Below are positions 20,749 through 30,431 of a stretch of DNA of 30,431 nucleotides, piece after piece; within the stretch, counting starts at the first letter, position 1; each line of letters starts with the position of its first letter. The stretch covers positions 1-30,431 of the forward strand of contig JADNYJ010000389.1 of assembly GCA_015501075.1 (NCBI GenBank). Direction: 5' to 3'. This DNA is from Gymnopilus junonius. Lineage: Eukaryota; Basidiomycota; Agaricomycetes; Agaricales; Galerinaceae. Below the pieces are notes generated by a model that saw only the letters and a program-made list of their open reading frames with translations, searched no databases and was not told where the DNA came from. Position numbers and translations under genes: made by a program.

Positions 20749-23340
20749 CTATGAATGCTTTTTTGTGTATGGCCTTTTTACCTGTGCATAATTGACTTCC
20801 TTCCTCTTGCGCGGATGATCTGGATCTGCAATAATCTGTGCATTTTCAAGTAACAAGGCCTTGTCCGATGATATGTGAGTTGTTTTCTTCTTTTTCCATT
20901 TTGGCATATCGGACAGCAGCTCTGGATCTGGATCTGGATCAGGATTCGAGGATGTGGCATCTGACCGATCTGTTTCAGTGACAGATGGTGAAGGAGATGG
21001 TGGCATTAGAATCAAATCTTCATGACCCAAGTTATCATAGTCTGCAGGCGCTCGAGGTGGACTCCATCTAGAGACCGGGAAGTGCCCTGAATCTGAAGAC
21101 TGTGTGCTGTCTTCCTCCTCTTCTGATATCTCACCGTCACTTGTAAATTCTGAGTCAGTTTGAGTGTCTTCCTCTTCTTCTGGAGTCCCATCGTCAGTTG
21201 TTTGATTTGAGAAAGGTGCAGGGGGCTTCTGAGGAGAAAAATAACCAAGCCTGAACTTGGTACTTTGCATTGTGGGTTCTTGCAAGAGAATTTCATCCCT
21301 ATTAGCTCACACAGCTGATGCTCTGTTGGCTTAAATTGTGAGTGCAGTAGAAATCATAGAGTAGTGGATACTCTACCATTTCTTCCCATGAGCCATACAT
21401 ATTACAGTGCCATTTCCACAATACTCCAGGGGGCCGATTGCTACATCCCGTTCACTTTTCACGATATTCTTGAAGAGCATGGCGTCTCGCTTCTTCTCAA
21501 TGACATGTTCTAGGATCGGATTTCTAGGAGTTATAAGCAACACTGTTCAGGGAGATTAATCTCAAATAACATACAGTTCTGCACCTTCATGGGAAAATGA
21601 TTCTGGAGAAAATGCTTCTGTAATTGACCAGACTTGCTTGGTGCCTTTGAGTCGGTAGGTATAAGTGGTCCTGATTTTTCTTTGGCGAAAGCTTTCATCA
21701 TGATCAAACAAAAGCGCATATTCTGTGAGATGTGTATCGACTCCGATTAATCCTGGCCAAATGGCATCATTGTAAATGCAGTTTTGAAGACAGAGATCAA
21801 GGAGCCAGAACATGCAACATACCCAACTCACGATACAAGGCTGTCAAGGGATCATCTTCATCTGGAATAGATTGCCCAAAATCTTTCCATTGCTTCTCTC
21901 CAAAGATTAGATGGCCAAGAGACATCTTGGAATTAAAAGTAAGGGCATCCTTGATGAGATTCGGCTCAAAGACATCATACCACCCAGTAACTGAGTCTCT
22001 GAACCAGGCGCCATCAGATTCATTGTATCTGGAAAGAACATCCTACAAAGTTGATCATTAGGGAATGATTCTGTCAATTTAACATATTCACTGACCTCAT
22101 ATAAATCCAACAGGTTGGCCATGCGAGATGTTATGCGACAATGTTCTTTCCCATAGACATGTAGCCAACCGTGATATTTCAACCGCTGCTCGCGAGTGGG
22201 GGCAATAATACCGTCAATCATAGTTGGACGAAGGAGGTCACTGTCAAGAAAAGATGAGATTAATGGACAAGCAGCACTCTGAGTACCTATGCCAGGTGTG
22301 TATGTGATCTATGTGCAAAGGTCCAAAAGGCTTCGCATAACCTTGCAGTCTGTGATGGGCAGTCAAATACCTCTGCCTCAGTCAAGAAAGGAGAAAGGCC
22401 TGACATTGCCTTGTATTCAGACTGAAGCAAAGAGACTTCTAAAGCTCGCTCACCAGCATCGAAGAATAATTCGCATACTGTATAAACACCAACTCCACCA
22501 AATACTTTTTTGCCATCCTTGCGAATTACTTCACAGGCATAAGAAGACCGGTTTGACATGAGCCACTCACGGATCCAACCCGCCACTTCTGAAAGAAAAA
22601 CTGGAAAGTCATAAACATCAGTAGGTGGCGGTGGCAGCTCTGATGCACTTTCCACCCAGAGAGGCTAGGATTTTGATTAGCGGAAGTATGAATATAGTGA
22701 AACAAATGAAAAAGACGGAACCTGAACGAGATTGTCAATTGAAAGAAAGGCCACTACATAGTCATGAAATTCAAATGCAAGGGCTATGCGATATCCGCGA
22801 TTTGAACAGGGAGATGGTTTGACAACAGTCTCCCATGTTCTCATGTGAAAACATTGAATGGATGTATGGGTAAGATAGGCGAGCTGAGACATGATCAGTG
22901 GCATAGATAGAAGTTGAAGAATAGTGGCTTACTTGAAAGTGAAGGAGTCCGAAGTCTAGAATGACCGCTCTCATTGTGGTTTTTACACCTTTCCATTCCA
23001 GCTGGTTAATGGATGGAGAATCCTGATTTTTCAAGGTCCTTTGCCACATTGGGGGCCACAGAAAACCTTGATTTCCCTTGTTGCCGCGTTTGTCTCTGGA
23101 GGTATTGTTGAGTTGAAAGACCATGTCCTGGCTAGCAGGTATTTTTCTTCTCTTGGCTGCTTTCCCCATTGTCTTGTCTGCCCATAGCCCAAGCACGTGT
23201 AGATCAAGATTTTTCTGTTGACAGTATTGAAGAAACCAGAGAAGAAAGAGAAAATGAGCAAGGCATTCCCGGTATTCAGGCATGAGAGAGCGCGTAAAGT
23301 CCAAAGAAAAGATATGATAGCCCAAGCAATAGTACACCAT
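20749..23340 (-). CDS. Intact nine-exon gene, ~713-aa uncharacterised element-borne protein
   Basis: Exons: 22933-23340, 22722-22883, 22423-22664, 22287-22376, 22096-22240, 21823-22042, 21575-21752, 21377-21523 and 20749-21298. They sum to 2142 nt, exactly 714 codons, with every junction GT-AG and no internal stop. Start taken at the ATG 23338-23340 (MVYYCLGYHIFSLDF); the ATG at 23281-23283 (MPEYRECLAHF) is an alternative. Visible parts: an N-terminal region with NLDLHVLGLWADKTMGKAAK and DKRGNKGNQGFLWPPMWQRT; a middle block LQGYAKPFGPLHIDHIHTWH, dense in His/Asp and possibly metal binding; MIDGIIAPTREQRLKYHGWL; VDTHLTEYALLFDHDESFRQ; and a C-terminal tail, acidic and Ser-rich, then basic (RKRKEVNYAQVKRPYTKKHS), which looks nuclear. 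I do not recognise the family and see no DDE triad. It lies between inverted terminal repeats, so it is likely transposon cargo or an unrecognised transposition protein. Confidence 0.75.
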
Positions 23341-23574
23341 GAGGATGACATGAGGCTAAAAGCGTGATTTGCATCGATGCTATTTACAGCAGTTGAGTCC
23401 GGGGCAATAGTCCACAAAGCCCTCATAAGAAATAAGACCCAAAATTGTGTCCAGATTCGTCAGTCAGATATCAGAACTTGTTGCTGTTACCATTTTAGCG
23501 CTCAATGTAAGCCTGATCCGGACATGGAACAACTTTCTCATGGTGCATAGTACACGATATTCGCCAGTACCGTA

Positions 23575-23880
23575 TCATTTTGAGGGACCGGACATTCGAA
23601 AATTTAATATACAAGGCCTCTATTGAGGTAAAATAATACATATATGAGGTGTTAGATGATACTGATCCCTTGGTGGTAAGTTATGATATGAATTAGATTC
23701 TTAACCGGATGTGTGAAGGTAACATTCACACAGTCTGAACAATAATTCATTCACCTCACCCTTGCAACATATCGGACATTCATAATTTTTAGTCAGAGGC
23801 CTTCTGTAGGTAATGCAAAAACCCTATACGAACACCCTTATAATACTGATCCCTGAGGAGTGAGCTGTGATATAAATTAG
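23575..23880 (-). repeat. Right sub-terminal repeats (two units)
   Basis: On the minus strand, one unit runs from about 23880 (CTAATTTATATCACAGCTCAC ... GGATCAGTATTATA ... GAATGTCCGATATG) and a second from about 23698 (CTAATTCATATCATAACTTA ... GGATCAGTATCAT ... GAATGTCCGGTCCCTC). Both correspond to the left-arm units and are inverted relative to them. Confidence 0.65.
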
Positions 23881-24000
23881 CTGACCCCGCCGAGTAACCG
23901 CAGAGGAATAAATAACAATTTACAGAACCGGTCACACCATTACTCTGCCAAACAAACCCAAAGGAGGACCCCATCAGCTCGGAAATGATGACCATGTGTG

Positions 24001-24032
24001 AAAAGATGACCTGAGCCCAGCCGTCAACCGTA
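24001..24032 (-). repeat. Right terminal inverted repeat
   Basis: Read on the minus strand this is TACGGTTGACGGCTGGGCT followed by CAGGTCATCTTTT. It pairs with 18941-18972. Beyond 24032 similarity stops. Confidence 0.75.
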
Positions 24033-24633
24033 TCTGGTGGGATTTTTGCAAAGCCCACTAGCCGAGTTTTGATAAATAGGCGTCTTCTGGATCAAAATTC
24101 AGCTAGTAGCACCAGCGCCTTACGGCATGAAAAAAGCTCCCACGTACTGACACAGGATAAATGGAAGACTAATTTGATATGGATAAATTCTCAAGATTGA
24201 GTCGCTCGCGCGCGGTTATGCTATGGGGAAAAACTAGATGCTGCAGCGCGCACAATTCAATGGCATCCAAATTTTAGTGCCATGATTCAAGAGGATTTGA
24301 TGGTAATAGAGAATAATGGCCACAGTGCCCTTCAATAGGATTAGGTGAATTCTGGAAATTGCGACTCTCTGGAGCCACTAGCCGTTCATTAGCCGAATTT
24401 CTCAGATTCAGTCCGCTCAGGGTTTGCCAGGCACCTAAGAGCACATACTCGCCCTTTATGGACCACTAGCTGAGGAAGAAAACTGAAACACAGAAGATCC
24501 GGGTACACAATAGTAAGTAAATTCCAGGCGGACGTGAGTCAAGTAGGTTTCCTCTCTGTCATTTCTATATCTTTGTTAGGTCTGCCAATTTAGTTACATC
24601 TTTCAGTCGTTGATATCTCCAGACCCCCGAAGT
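24033..24633. other. Intergenic, nothing coding seen
   Basis: No supportable gene. CTAGCCGA-type motifs recur here (for example near 24058 and 24388), as in repeat family R2. Otherwise unassigned. Confidence 0.4.
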
Positions 24634-24935
24634 TTACACTCTTCCTCTCTTCGCTCCGACTTGCTTTCGATGGGACTCCGATGTGTACTTTAGATGAAGC
24701 TTGAGGATGTTGCGTACTGGCCAATGATTCTCATACTTGTCCACTATTGGGTAAACCTTGGAAGTCTGCTTTCCATTAAGTGATATAGCACTCGAGTTAT
24801 AGTAGAGCCAAATACCAGAGAACAAATATCAGCAAGCTTTCGATAATTCTGCTTGCTGTAACTCTGAGTTGGGTCTAATATGTCCTTTGCTACATTCTTA
24901 ACGTATGTCTTTACAAATGTGAGTTTACAGTGCAA
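24634..24935 (-). pseudogene. Degenerate 3' coding fragment, KYENHWPVRNILKLHLKYTS type
   Basis: Two overlapping frames on the minus strand give TFVKTYVKNVAKDILDPTQS, SKQNYRKLADICSLVFGSTI, LPRFTQ and then, one frame over, VYPIVDKYENHWPVRNILKL, HLKYTSESHRKQVGAKRGRV and a stop. The second part resembles C-termini (WPVxDxLKxHLKYxS) of uncharacterised Agaricomycete proteins that I know only by pattern. The change of frame near 24762 without a usable intron suggests decay. Upstream exons were not identified, although an open minus-strand stretch at 25307-25790 (SHGGFEDIAQHPMDYKVCNI) could be related. Confidence 0.4.
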
Positions 24936-26193
24936 GCCTTAGATCAAGGACCTACAGTAACACTTCCAAGAAGGTCAGGTTCCCAAGCTGCAAGTTCTTC
25001 TTCCAATAGTCACTCTGGGAAAAATCTGCCCGCGCCCTATGTTCCGCAAATAGCAGTAAAAAAAAGAAATTCAAGAAATCACAGAAATGCATTTACAGCT
25101 CTTGAGACCTGGAACAAGCCTTGTTTTGTGATAGTATATAGACAGATAAAGCATAGCGGAGACAATATACTCTCCAGCTGCTTGAAGAAAGCTGAGAGCT
25201 GGGTGAAATTGTGCATCTCAACCGAAAGCATGCCCACTGCACAGCTTGAATTTTGAATATCACTCCAGCATTGACCACCTTCTTTCCTACCAGGCTGACC
25301 TCCTAATCATTCATAAACTGGATGGAGATGATACAATGCATCAGGAAGAACTTCCACCCCCCTGTTGTCTTGATCTCCCTTCACCAGGTAGTAGACTCTG
25401 TCCAGAAGCTCACCTTGGACATGTATATTACAGACTTTGTAGTCCATGGGATGTTGTGCTATGTCCTCGAATCCTCCATGACTCACAAAAACCATGTTAG
25501 CCTTTACGTGCTAGCACTGACTGAGCCCAGAAGCTATCTTCACTTTTCGATCCCAGAAACTCCAAAGGAAGGTTGTCGTCCTCATCTGACGTGAAGTAGA
25601 GGCAGTTAAATGTGTTTAGCTTGCGTTGATAAAGGCAAAAAGGGCGTAGAGAGTCGAACGACGAATTGTTTGAATTTCTATGATTTTTTGAATTTCTTTC
25701 TTTTAAAGATGAACAAAAGTCACGCGGACAAGAATTTCCGAAATGGCTGTAAATTTTGAACTTACAACCTTTTCCTAAAGAAAACTTCATAATAAATTTT
25801 ATTGAATTGAATCATAAGTATTTGCAATTTTTCATAGCATCTGGATGGATAGTTATGATATGATACACAGAACATCATATTGATATATGCTGCAAAAAGA
25901 ATTGAGAGAAAGCGAGTTGATACAGTAGAAATAAACCCCTGTCAAAGGTGTGTCATTGGCCGGTGGTGTGTTTCATGGCATTCTCCCGTTCCGACATCCA
26001 CCCAGTAGCAATCCGAGCCGTGCCTCTCAATGGGGTAATAGCTAGCCAAGAAAGTCGCATCAGGCGCGTTTTCCACCTTCGAGCGTACTTAATGAAAGTG
26101 CGTGCAAACCTTCTTTGAAGGAGGTAGTGCCGGTGCGGCCAGATTGTCGGGCTTTCTGGGAAGGGCAGGGGGACTACTTATACTGTAATTTCC

Positions 26194-26580
26194 GCTGTTC
26201 TTCCCGTCATTGAGGAGAAGGTCCCGCCCACAGGAGACTGAGCCACTAGACATAGGATCGGCTAGTGATTTCTGTCTATATTAAGGCATCATCCGACCAC
26301 TAGCCGAATTTGACTGATCGTGTTGATCGAGCACTAAACAGTAGGCTAAATTTGTTTGTCATGTTCAAGAACGTGAAATCCATTAATCCTTTGTATGACT
26401 AGGAAATTTCATCTGAGGACTACGGGTGCCATGTAAGATATAGTATCACTAAGGGAATGGCCCGATCACGTTCGTCTAGTGGCTAAGGCGGTGTGAATCT
26501 CACTTTACAGCAAACCTCGGCAAACGCGCAGGTGAACGCTGAACGCATTTCGGCTAGTCGCTTTCTGATTTCTTGCAGAG
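26194..26580 (+). repeat. Dispersed repeat R2, copy 2
   Basis: Shorter direct copy of 15200-15935, starting GCTGTTCTTCC and ending near TTTCGGCTAGTCGCTTTCTG. Alignment was by eye with substantial divergence. Confidence 0.6.
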
Positions 26581-27424
26581 CCGATGACAGGCGTGGAAAT
26601 GTATCATGTTGTCAACAACAAATTAGCAATCGCGCATCATGTAATAACTCAATCTCGTACGTAATACATGTCGCAAACTGCGGTCGAGCAAAGGCGTTCT
26701 AAACTGCCGTCGAAGCCCAGTTAATGTCAAGAAGATTGAGTAAACGGTGTGGTTATCGGAGGCAACCACCGCAAAGAAAAGGATCGAAAAAAACGCCTGT
26801 TAGCAGATACTCATCGTAGGGAATGCCTAGCAGTATGAAAGCCTGCAAATCATGTCTTCAGCCCTCATAAGTACTAGATCGAATAAATACGTACAGAATT
26901 CTCACTGCTCTCGAGTCATCGATACCCCTCTGCCCAACTCTTGCCCCAAGCTCCCAAGCCGACATGTGTCCGTTCAGGACAGAGTTTGATTCTTTGTATA
27001 TGTTGAACCGAAAACAAGGTCGATCATCGACGTCGTATGCAGCGACGATGAGGAACTGGTTGTGTGTGTCCTCGCAGTTGCGGCGATCCTCGCTTCATCA
27101 CGTCAGATCAAAAAGGTGCATTGACAAGCTAGAACATGCATACTACAAGAGGAATGAGTAGTTTGACAATGAGAAGTCAGGCCCAAAGCTCGCCAATAGC
27201 CCGTCCTCCAAGCTCAACAGAGCAGGCAGTACGATACGATTGATTATCTCCTGATTCTGTCTTCATGGTAACCCGGCGGTGGAAAGCGGTCTCGCAGGTA
27301 GTAAAAAATAAGAGGAGTGCAGGTGGATGCGCGAGCCATGGCAGGGAAGGCAGCGGTCATGTGGAAAAAAGAGCAAGGGTGGTTGATGTGAGAGCTACTA
27401 ACAAATGACACCAAATGCACAAAC

Positions 27425-27482
27425 GATGTCAAAGCCAGCTGGTTGTTGTAGGAGCCATTAACAAATGATGTCAAAGCCAGCT
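27425..27482 (+). repeat. Short direct repeat, spacing 42 bp
   Basis: GATGTCAAAGCCAGCT occurs at 27425-27440 and again at 27467-27482, with partly related sequence between (AACAAATGA motifs). Confidence 0.6.
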
Positions 27483-27704
27483 AGAGCATTTCATAGACCG
27501 CAGTACTACAAACTGATCAGTTCTTGACAATCATAAGATCACGAGTAAGGTGGCGATGGTGGACTTGAGACAACTGAGCCCAGTGCTTTTACAAAATATT
27601 TATCTCCCTCACTTCCATCGAACAGACATCGGCTCCCTTCATCAAAAATCAAGTAGTTTATGTGCATTGAAAAGGCCTATCGGCCCGACGGTTTTTTCTC
27701 TCTA

Positions 27705-28074
27705 ATTCCACGAACTCCCCTTTGCGGCTGAGCCATACGGTGGGATGTGTACCTATGGTTAGATGTGGAGTTTAAAACGTTCCACCTCAATTATGACGAT
27801 TACCATATTCTAGGAGCTATACATTCTTTCTTAAGAGAGCACTTAGCCCTGGTAGACTCACATAAACATATTGCAACCAGTGATTCCATCGACAAAGTGA
27901 AGCGAATGCTTGGGGATCTGGGCACCCAATGCGATAGTCATGAGTTGGAATGCCTTGTTCAAAATCAGCGGTAAGATTCGACAATCAAGCGTTTCATGAA
28001 TTTACAAACTTAAAAAAAAAAACTCCACAAACTCTCCCTTTGCGGCTGAGCGATATGGTGTGATATGTATCTGC
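27705..28074 (+). repeat. Pair of ~50-bp direct repeats 318 bp apart
   Basis: 27705-27757 and 28023-28074 share TCCACRAACTC, then CCCTTTGCGGCTGAG, then ATAYGGTGKGATRTGTAYCT. Similarity fades on both sides. Origin unknown. Confidence 0.65.
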
Positions 28075-28800
28075 GATTACTCTAATGAAGTCGCTCTACA
28101 AACACCTTGGAAGAATTCCCCTGGATCAGCAGCTTGGGTTTCACGGAGTGAAGAAAGGACCTCGTCGGTGTGTCCTTTAACTGTCGGATCTGGAGCGCCT
28201 TTCCCTTTGCATTTCGTATCCGACGAAGGCGTTCGGGTCCTTCTTTGCAGGACATAAATAAATGTTGACCGGATTCCGAAGCGACAGCTTGGCAGCGACT
28301 GAAAACCGGCGCGTCAAACTGCAAGGTATATAGAATGAGAAACGTCATAGAAATACTTGGAAAAATGGAAAACACATTACTGAATCTGCAATGAAGAGGT
28401 GGACTTTCCGGGAATGCTCCAAAATGCCTTGTTTTAGTCTCGCAGAGATGAGCTCTTTGTCAACTTCGAATTCACCATCTGCTGAAAGAATGCTTAGATG
28501 TAAGTGAGGTCCGAAAGTAACTTAAGGTACACCCCTAAACCCCTCACCCTAGCCTCATTTGAGGCCTAAGATACTCCCAATTCCCTCCCCTTCATCTTTG
28601 TGACGTTGGATTCCGCATAGCTGGTACCTCATGTGGCTCTTCTTCACACCGTCACGATAGAGGACAGCTGCTGCTATATCCTGATCGTCGCCATCTACGT
28701 CCGCCTCAAGGTCAAGGAATGAACTGACACATTATAAAACAAATGCATCAGTTATTGTTCATTCATTAATGAATTGGCCTCACTAATAGTACAGGGCGAT

Positions 28801-28839
28801 GTTGCGAAAGGAGACGTTGCGAAAGGAGATGTTGCGAAC
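28801..28839 (+). repeat. 15-bp tandem array, about 2.6 copies
   Basis: GTTGCGAAAGGAGAC, GTTGCGAAAGGAGAT, then a partial GTTGCGAAC. It lies immediately before R1 copy 2. Confidence 0.8.
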
Positions 28840-28849
28840 TGGCAGGCTT

Positions 28850-29090
28850 CAGTTTAGGGTAGGGCATATCGCGTTGCTGATTTTCATTATTAGGTAATGC
28901 CTTGTCATATGAAGAGGCATTAGCTAAGGTACTGCACATGGAGTAGAGATATTTCAAACACATATCCGATGATATCGGTAGCTTAGAGTCCTTCTAGAAC
29001 AAATGCCGATGCTAATGACTTCTAAGAGGCGGAAACGAGCGAGGTTGCTACCAGTAAGGCAAATTCGGCAATAAATGAACAAAAACTAAC
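28850..29090 (+). repeat. Dispersed repeat R1, copy 2
   Basis: Direct counterpart of 14014-14240. It overlaps the proposed first exon and promoter of the Spt5-like gene. Confidence 0.6.
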
Positions 29091-30431
29091 ACATTAGTTC
29101 CATAAGCTGTCAGTCGATTCCTTGACCTTGAGGCGGACGTGGATGAGGATGACCAGGATGATGAAACTGACCTGGAAGGTATGTGAATTGCCAAAAAATA
29201 GTTACTTGTCGCGCTTTGTGGCTGACTTGGAACAAGGACTTGATGACGAGAATCTGACCGATGAAGAAGAAGACGCGTTGTCACATCGAGCTCTTTCTCA
29301 AGAAATTCAACGAATGCTTATTTCTGGGAACAGGACTTGGGAGGAATTCTTGGGGGCTCTGGAAACCCGGGCGCACAACCAAGGCCATCGAATACTGGGG
29401 CTGGAAGATACAGACAATGAAGAGCCCTAGAATCCGAGCTGTTATATGAAGTACCTTGTCCAGTATGGCGACGATGCTTTTGTTGCGTACTCAATAATTG
29501 CTGATTCTTGGATGACAGAACGGAAAAGGAGGAGCTCGTGTTCCAACTCATGGATATCGTGTTGGGTTATCCAGATTCCAAAGCTTTTGCCGCGTCCATT
29601 TTTGCATGCAAAGCTCTGCCAGGCCGTGTATTTTTGGAAGCGGGCTCCCCTGAAAGAGCAGTCCCTTTAGCCTGAGCTCTGCCTGAACTGAATGGCACGA
29701 GAGTTCGCGTAGTTCCTCCAGACCTGATGACGAAGGTTCTGTGGCCAACACCCCAGCTTCCCCTAAAACCGCAGGTGTGGGCGCACATTCGCAATGTTCC
29801 GAAACGATACCAAGTATACAGGGACGACATTGCATTGGTGGTGAAGGTAGAACCGGCATACTCGCCCGACGAACGCGAAGGGCTAGCTTTAAATTCAAGT
29901 GAGCTCGCCTCTCAAGGTTACCTCGTAATTTCAGGTCCAGAGGACACAGTGATCTACGGGTCACATATCCATCCCTCAGCCGATGAAATGCATTTCTTTG
30001 TGGGGTGCGAATTATTGGCGGCTCAGCTCAAAAGCAGGATGGAAGCAATTATTCTTCAACATGCTTTGCGAGTAGGGAATAGGGTTAAAGTGACTGCTGG
30101 GTCCATGCTGGGTCTTTCGGGAAAAATAGAGGAACTGTTGGAAGAGTCTGCCACCATTTATATTGGGTCACTAGATATAGCTGAGACTCTACTTCTCAGC
30201 AAGATGCGGGGGATTTTTGTGCCGGTGACCAGGTCAGAGTCACTGGAGGGGGGTGGAAAGGAACCGTTGGATGGGTCATTGCCATCGAGGGTGACAGAGC
30301 AATGGTTTACAGGCAAAATGATTACGCCGAGGTACTCCCCAATACATCTTGGTTTCAAGTTGCTTACATGAGAACTGAGTCTAGGATTCAATTTCTCTTA
30401 TTAATATGGAGTTTTACGAAGAGTGGGAGGG
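29015..30431 (+). pseudogene. spt5-like: Spt5-like (NGN/KOW) gene, disrupted, runs to window edge
   Basis: Proposed first exon from the ATG at 29015 (MTSKRRKRA), spliced to RFLDLEADVDEDDQDDETDLE, the acidic N-terminus typical of Spt5. A 58-nt GTATGT...CAAG intron then leads to LDDENLTDEEEDALSHRALS. An NGN-like segment follows (ELVFQLMDIVLGYPDSKAFA, ALPGRVFLEAGSPERAVPLA), then HIRNVPKRYQVYRDDIALVV and two KOW-like motifs: RVGNRVKVTAGSMLGLSGKI and GDQVRVTGGGWKGTVGWV. Spt5 is a transcription elongation factor acting with Spt4 on RNA polymerase II. Lesions: a TGA at 29673-29675 between PLA and ALPELNGTRVRVVPPD; a frame change at about 30210, in or beside a T-run, between KMRGIF and AGDQVRV; and a TAG at 29428-29430 that lies in frame in my exon model. 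It is probably a decaying duplicate, as Spt5-like copies are common near fungal repeats, or a real gene with sequence errors. Confidence 0.65.

Larger units (their letters stand above)
18943..24030. mobile_element. Candidate 5.1-kb DNA element with TIRs and TA target duplication
   Basis: The left end reads TA then CGGTTGACGGCTGGGCT, continuing AGGTCAACTTTT. The right end, read on the other strand from 24032, is TA then CGGTTGACGGCTGGGCT, continuing AGGTCATCTTTT. The 32-bp arms differ at three positions. Flanks outside the TA are unrelated. Inside, both arms carry CTAATTCATATCATAACTCAC-like and GAATGTCCGG-like motifs in mirror order. The element contains a plus-strand transposase-like remnant and a minus-strand intact gene, convergent near 20.7 kb. 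A TA duplication is typical of Tc1/mariner-type elements, but the TA may instead be part of the TIR. I do not recognise the family. Confidence 0.7.
24936..29002. other. Gene-poor, repeat-bearing interval
   Basis: No confident gene. Possible coding relics: minus strand 25307-25790 (SDEDDNLPLEFLGSKSEDSF and SHGGFEDIAQHPMDYKVCNI) and plus strand 27747-27974 (DYHILGAIHSFLREHLALVD). Neither has recognised homology. The interval also holds R2 copy 2, a 42-bp-spaced duplication, a 50-bp direct repeat pair, a 15-bp tandem array and R1 copy 2. Confidence 0.4.

Noticed and set aside
22370..22425. Apparent frameshift in the 713-aa gene between LTEAEVF and RYLTAHH
   Set aside because: A 46-nt GT-AG intron (22377-22422) with a pyrimidine-rich end restores frame as LLQ|QRYLTAHHRL, and the total coding length becomes divisible by three.
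25246..25594. Plus-strand ORFs at 25246-25594
   Set aside because: Composition looks like the antisense of the minus-strand fragment (SHGGFEDIAQHPMDYKVCN), and no splice or family evidence supports them.
26466..26545. tRNA-like string TTCGTCTAGTGGCTAAGGCG
   Set aside because: It resembles a D-arm region, but no T-arm GGTTCGA box, anticodon stem or matching acceptor stem follows.
10808..29675. TGA recoding (as Trp or Sec) to explain recurring in-frame TGAs
   Set aside because: Trp and Sec do not fit the local family context (Arg expected in at least one). TGA serves as the normal terminator for several genes here.
1..30431. CRISPR array, rRNA or retroviral-type LTR element
   Set aside because: No regularly spaced repeats, rRNA sequence, or reverse transcriptase/integrase core coding was found.

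Overview
The window looks like accessory, transposon-rich DNA from a filamentous basidiomycete, probably an Agaricomycete. Coding regions are broken into many short exons by GT-AG introns of about 45-60 nt. Recognisable families (JmjC-like proteins of the basidiomycete type, Hsp90, Spt5/KOW, a fungal NTase-like 'DIDLF' protein, an integrase-type transposase N-terminus) are fungal. No bacterial operon structure, CRISPR array, rRNA or convincing tRNA is seen.

Layout. (1) 0-1.5 kb: two small spliced genes that share a C-terminal domain and lie head to head. (2) 1.77-7.08 kb, minus strand: a large JmjC-like gene with a Ser/Pro/acidic linker that contains tandemly duplicated exon-intron units. (3) 8.14-8.96 kb, plus strand: a decayed Hsp90 C-terminal fragment that keeps introns. 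(4) 9.57-13.80 kb, minus: a second JmjC-like gene, clearly paralogous to the first, with two in-frame TGA codons and a probable frameshift. (5) 13.8-16.7 kb: gene-poor, with two families of old dispersed repeats and one small gene. (6) 16.71-18.66 kb, minus: a fungal NTase-like gene with at least one internal TGA. (7) 18.94-24.03 kb: a candidate 5.1-kb DNA element with terminal inverted repeats. It carries an apparently intact nine-exon gene for a protein of about 713 aa that I do not recognise, facing a truncated plus-strand integrase-type transposase N-terminus. (8) 24-29 kb: gene-poor, with decayed coding fragments and repeats. (9) 29.0-30.4 kb, plus: a degenerate Spt5-like gene running to the window edge.

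The main find is region 7. A 32-bp inverted repeat (29 of 32 matching) at 18941-18972 and 24001-24032 ends in TA on both sides. Each arm also carries two diverged copies of a roughly 180-210 bp sub-terminal unit containing a GAATGTCCGG-type motif, in mirror orientation. Between them, the minus-strand gene splices into one continuous frame (nine exons, 2142 nt), while the neighbouring transposase-like gene is cut off before any catalytic domain. This suggests a mobile element whose best preserved cargo is an uncharacterised protein.

Elsewhere the genes show C-to-T type decay (CGA to TGA) and small indels, consistent with a region of duplicated, relaxed genes. All splice models were made by eye from splice signals and frame continuity.
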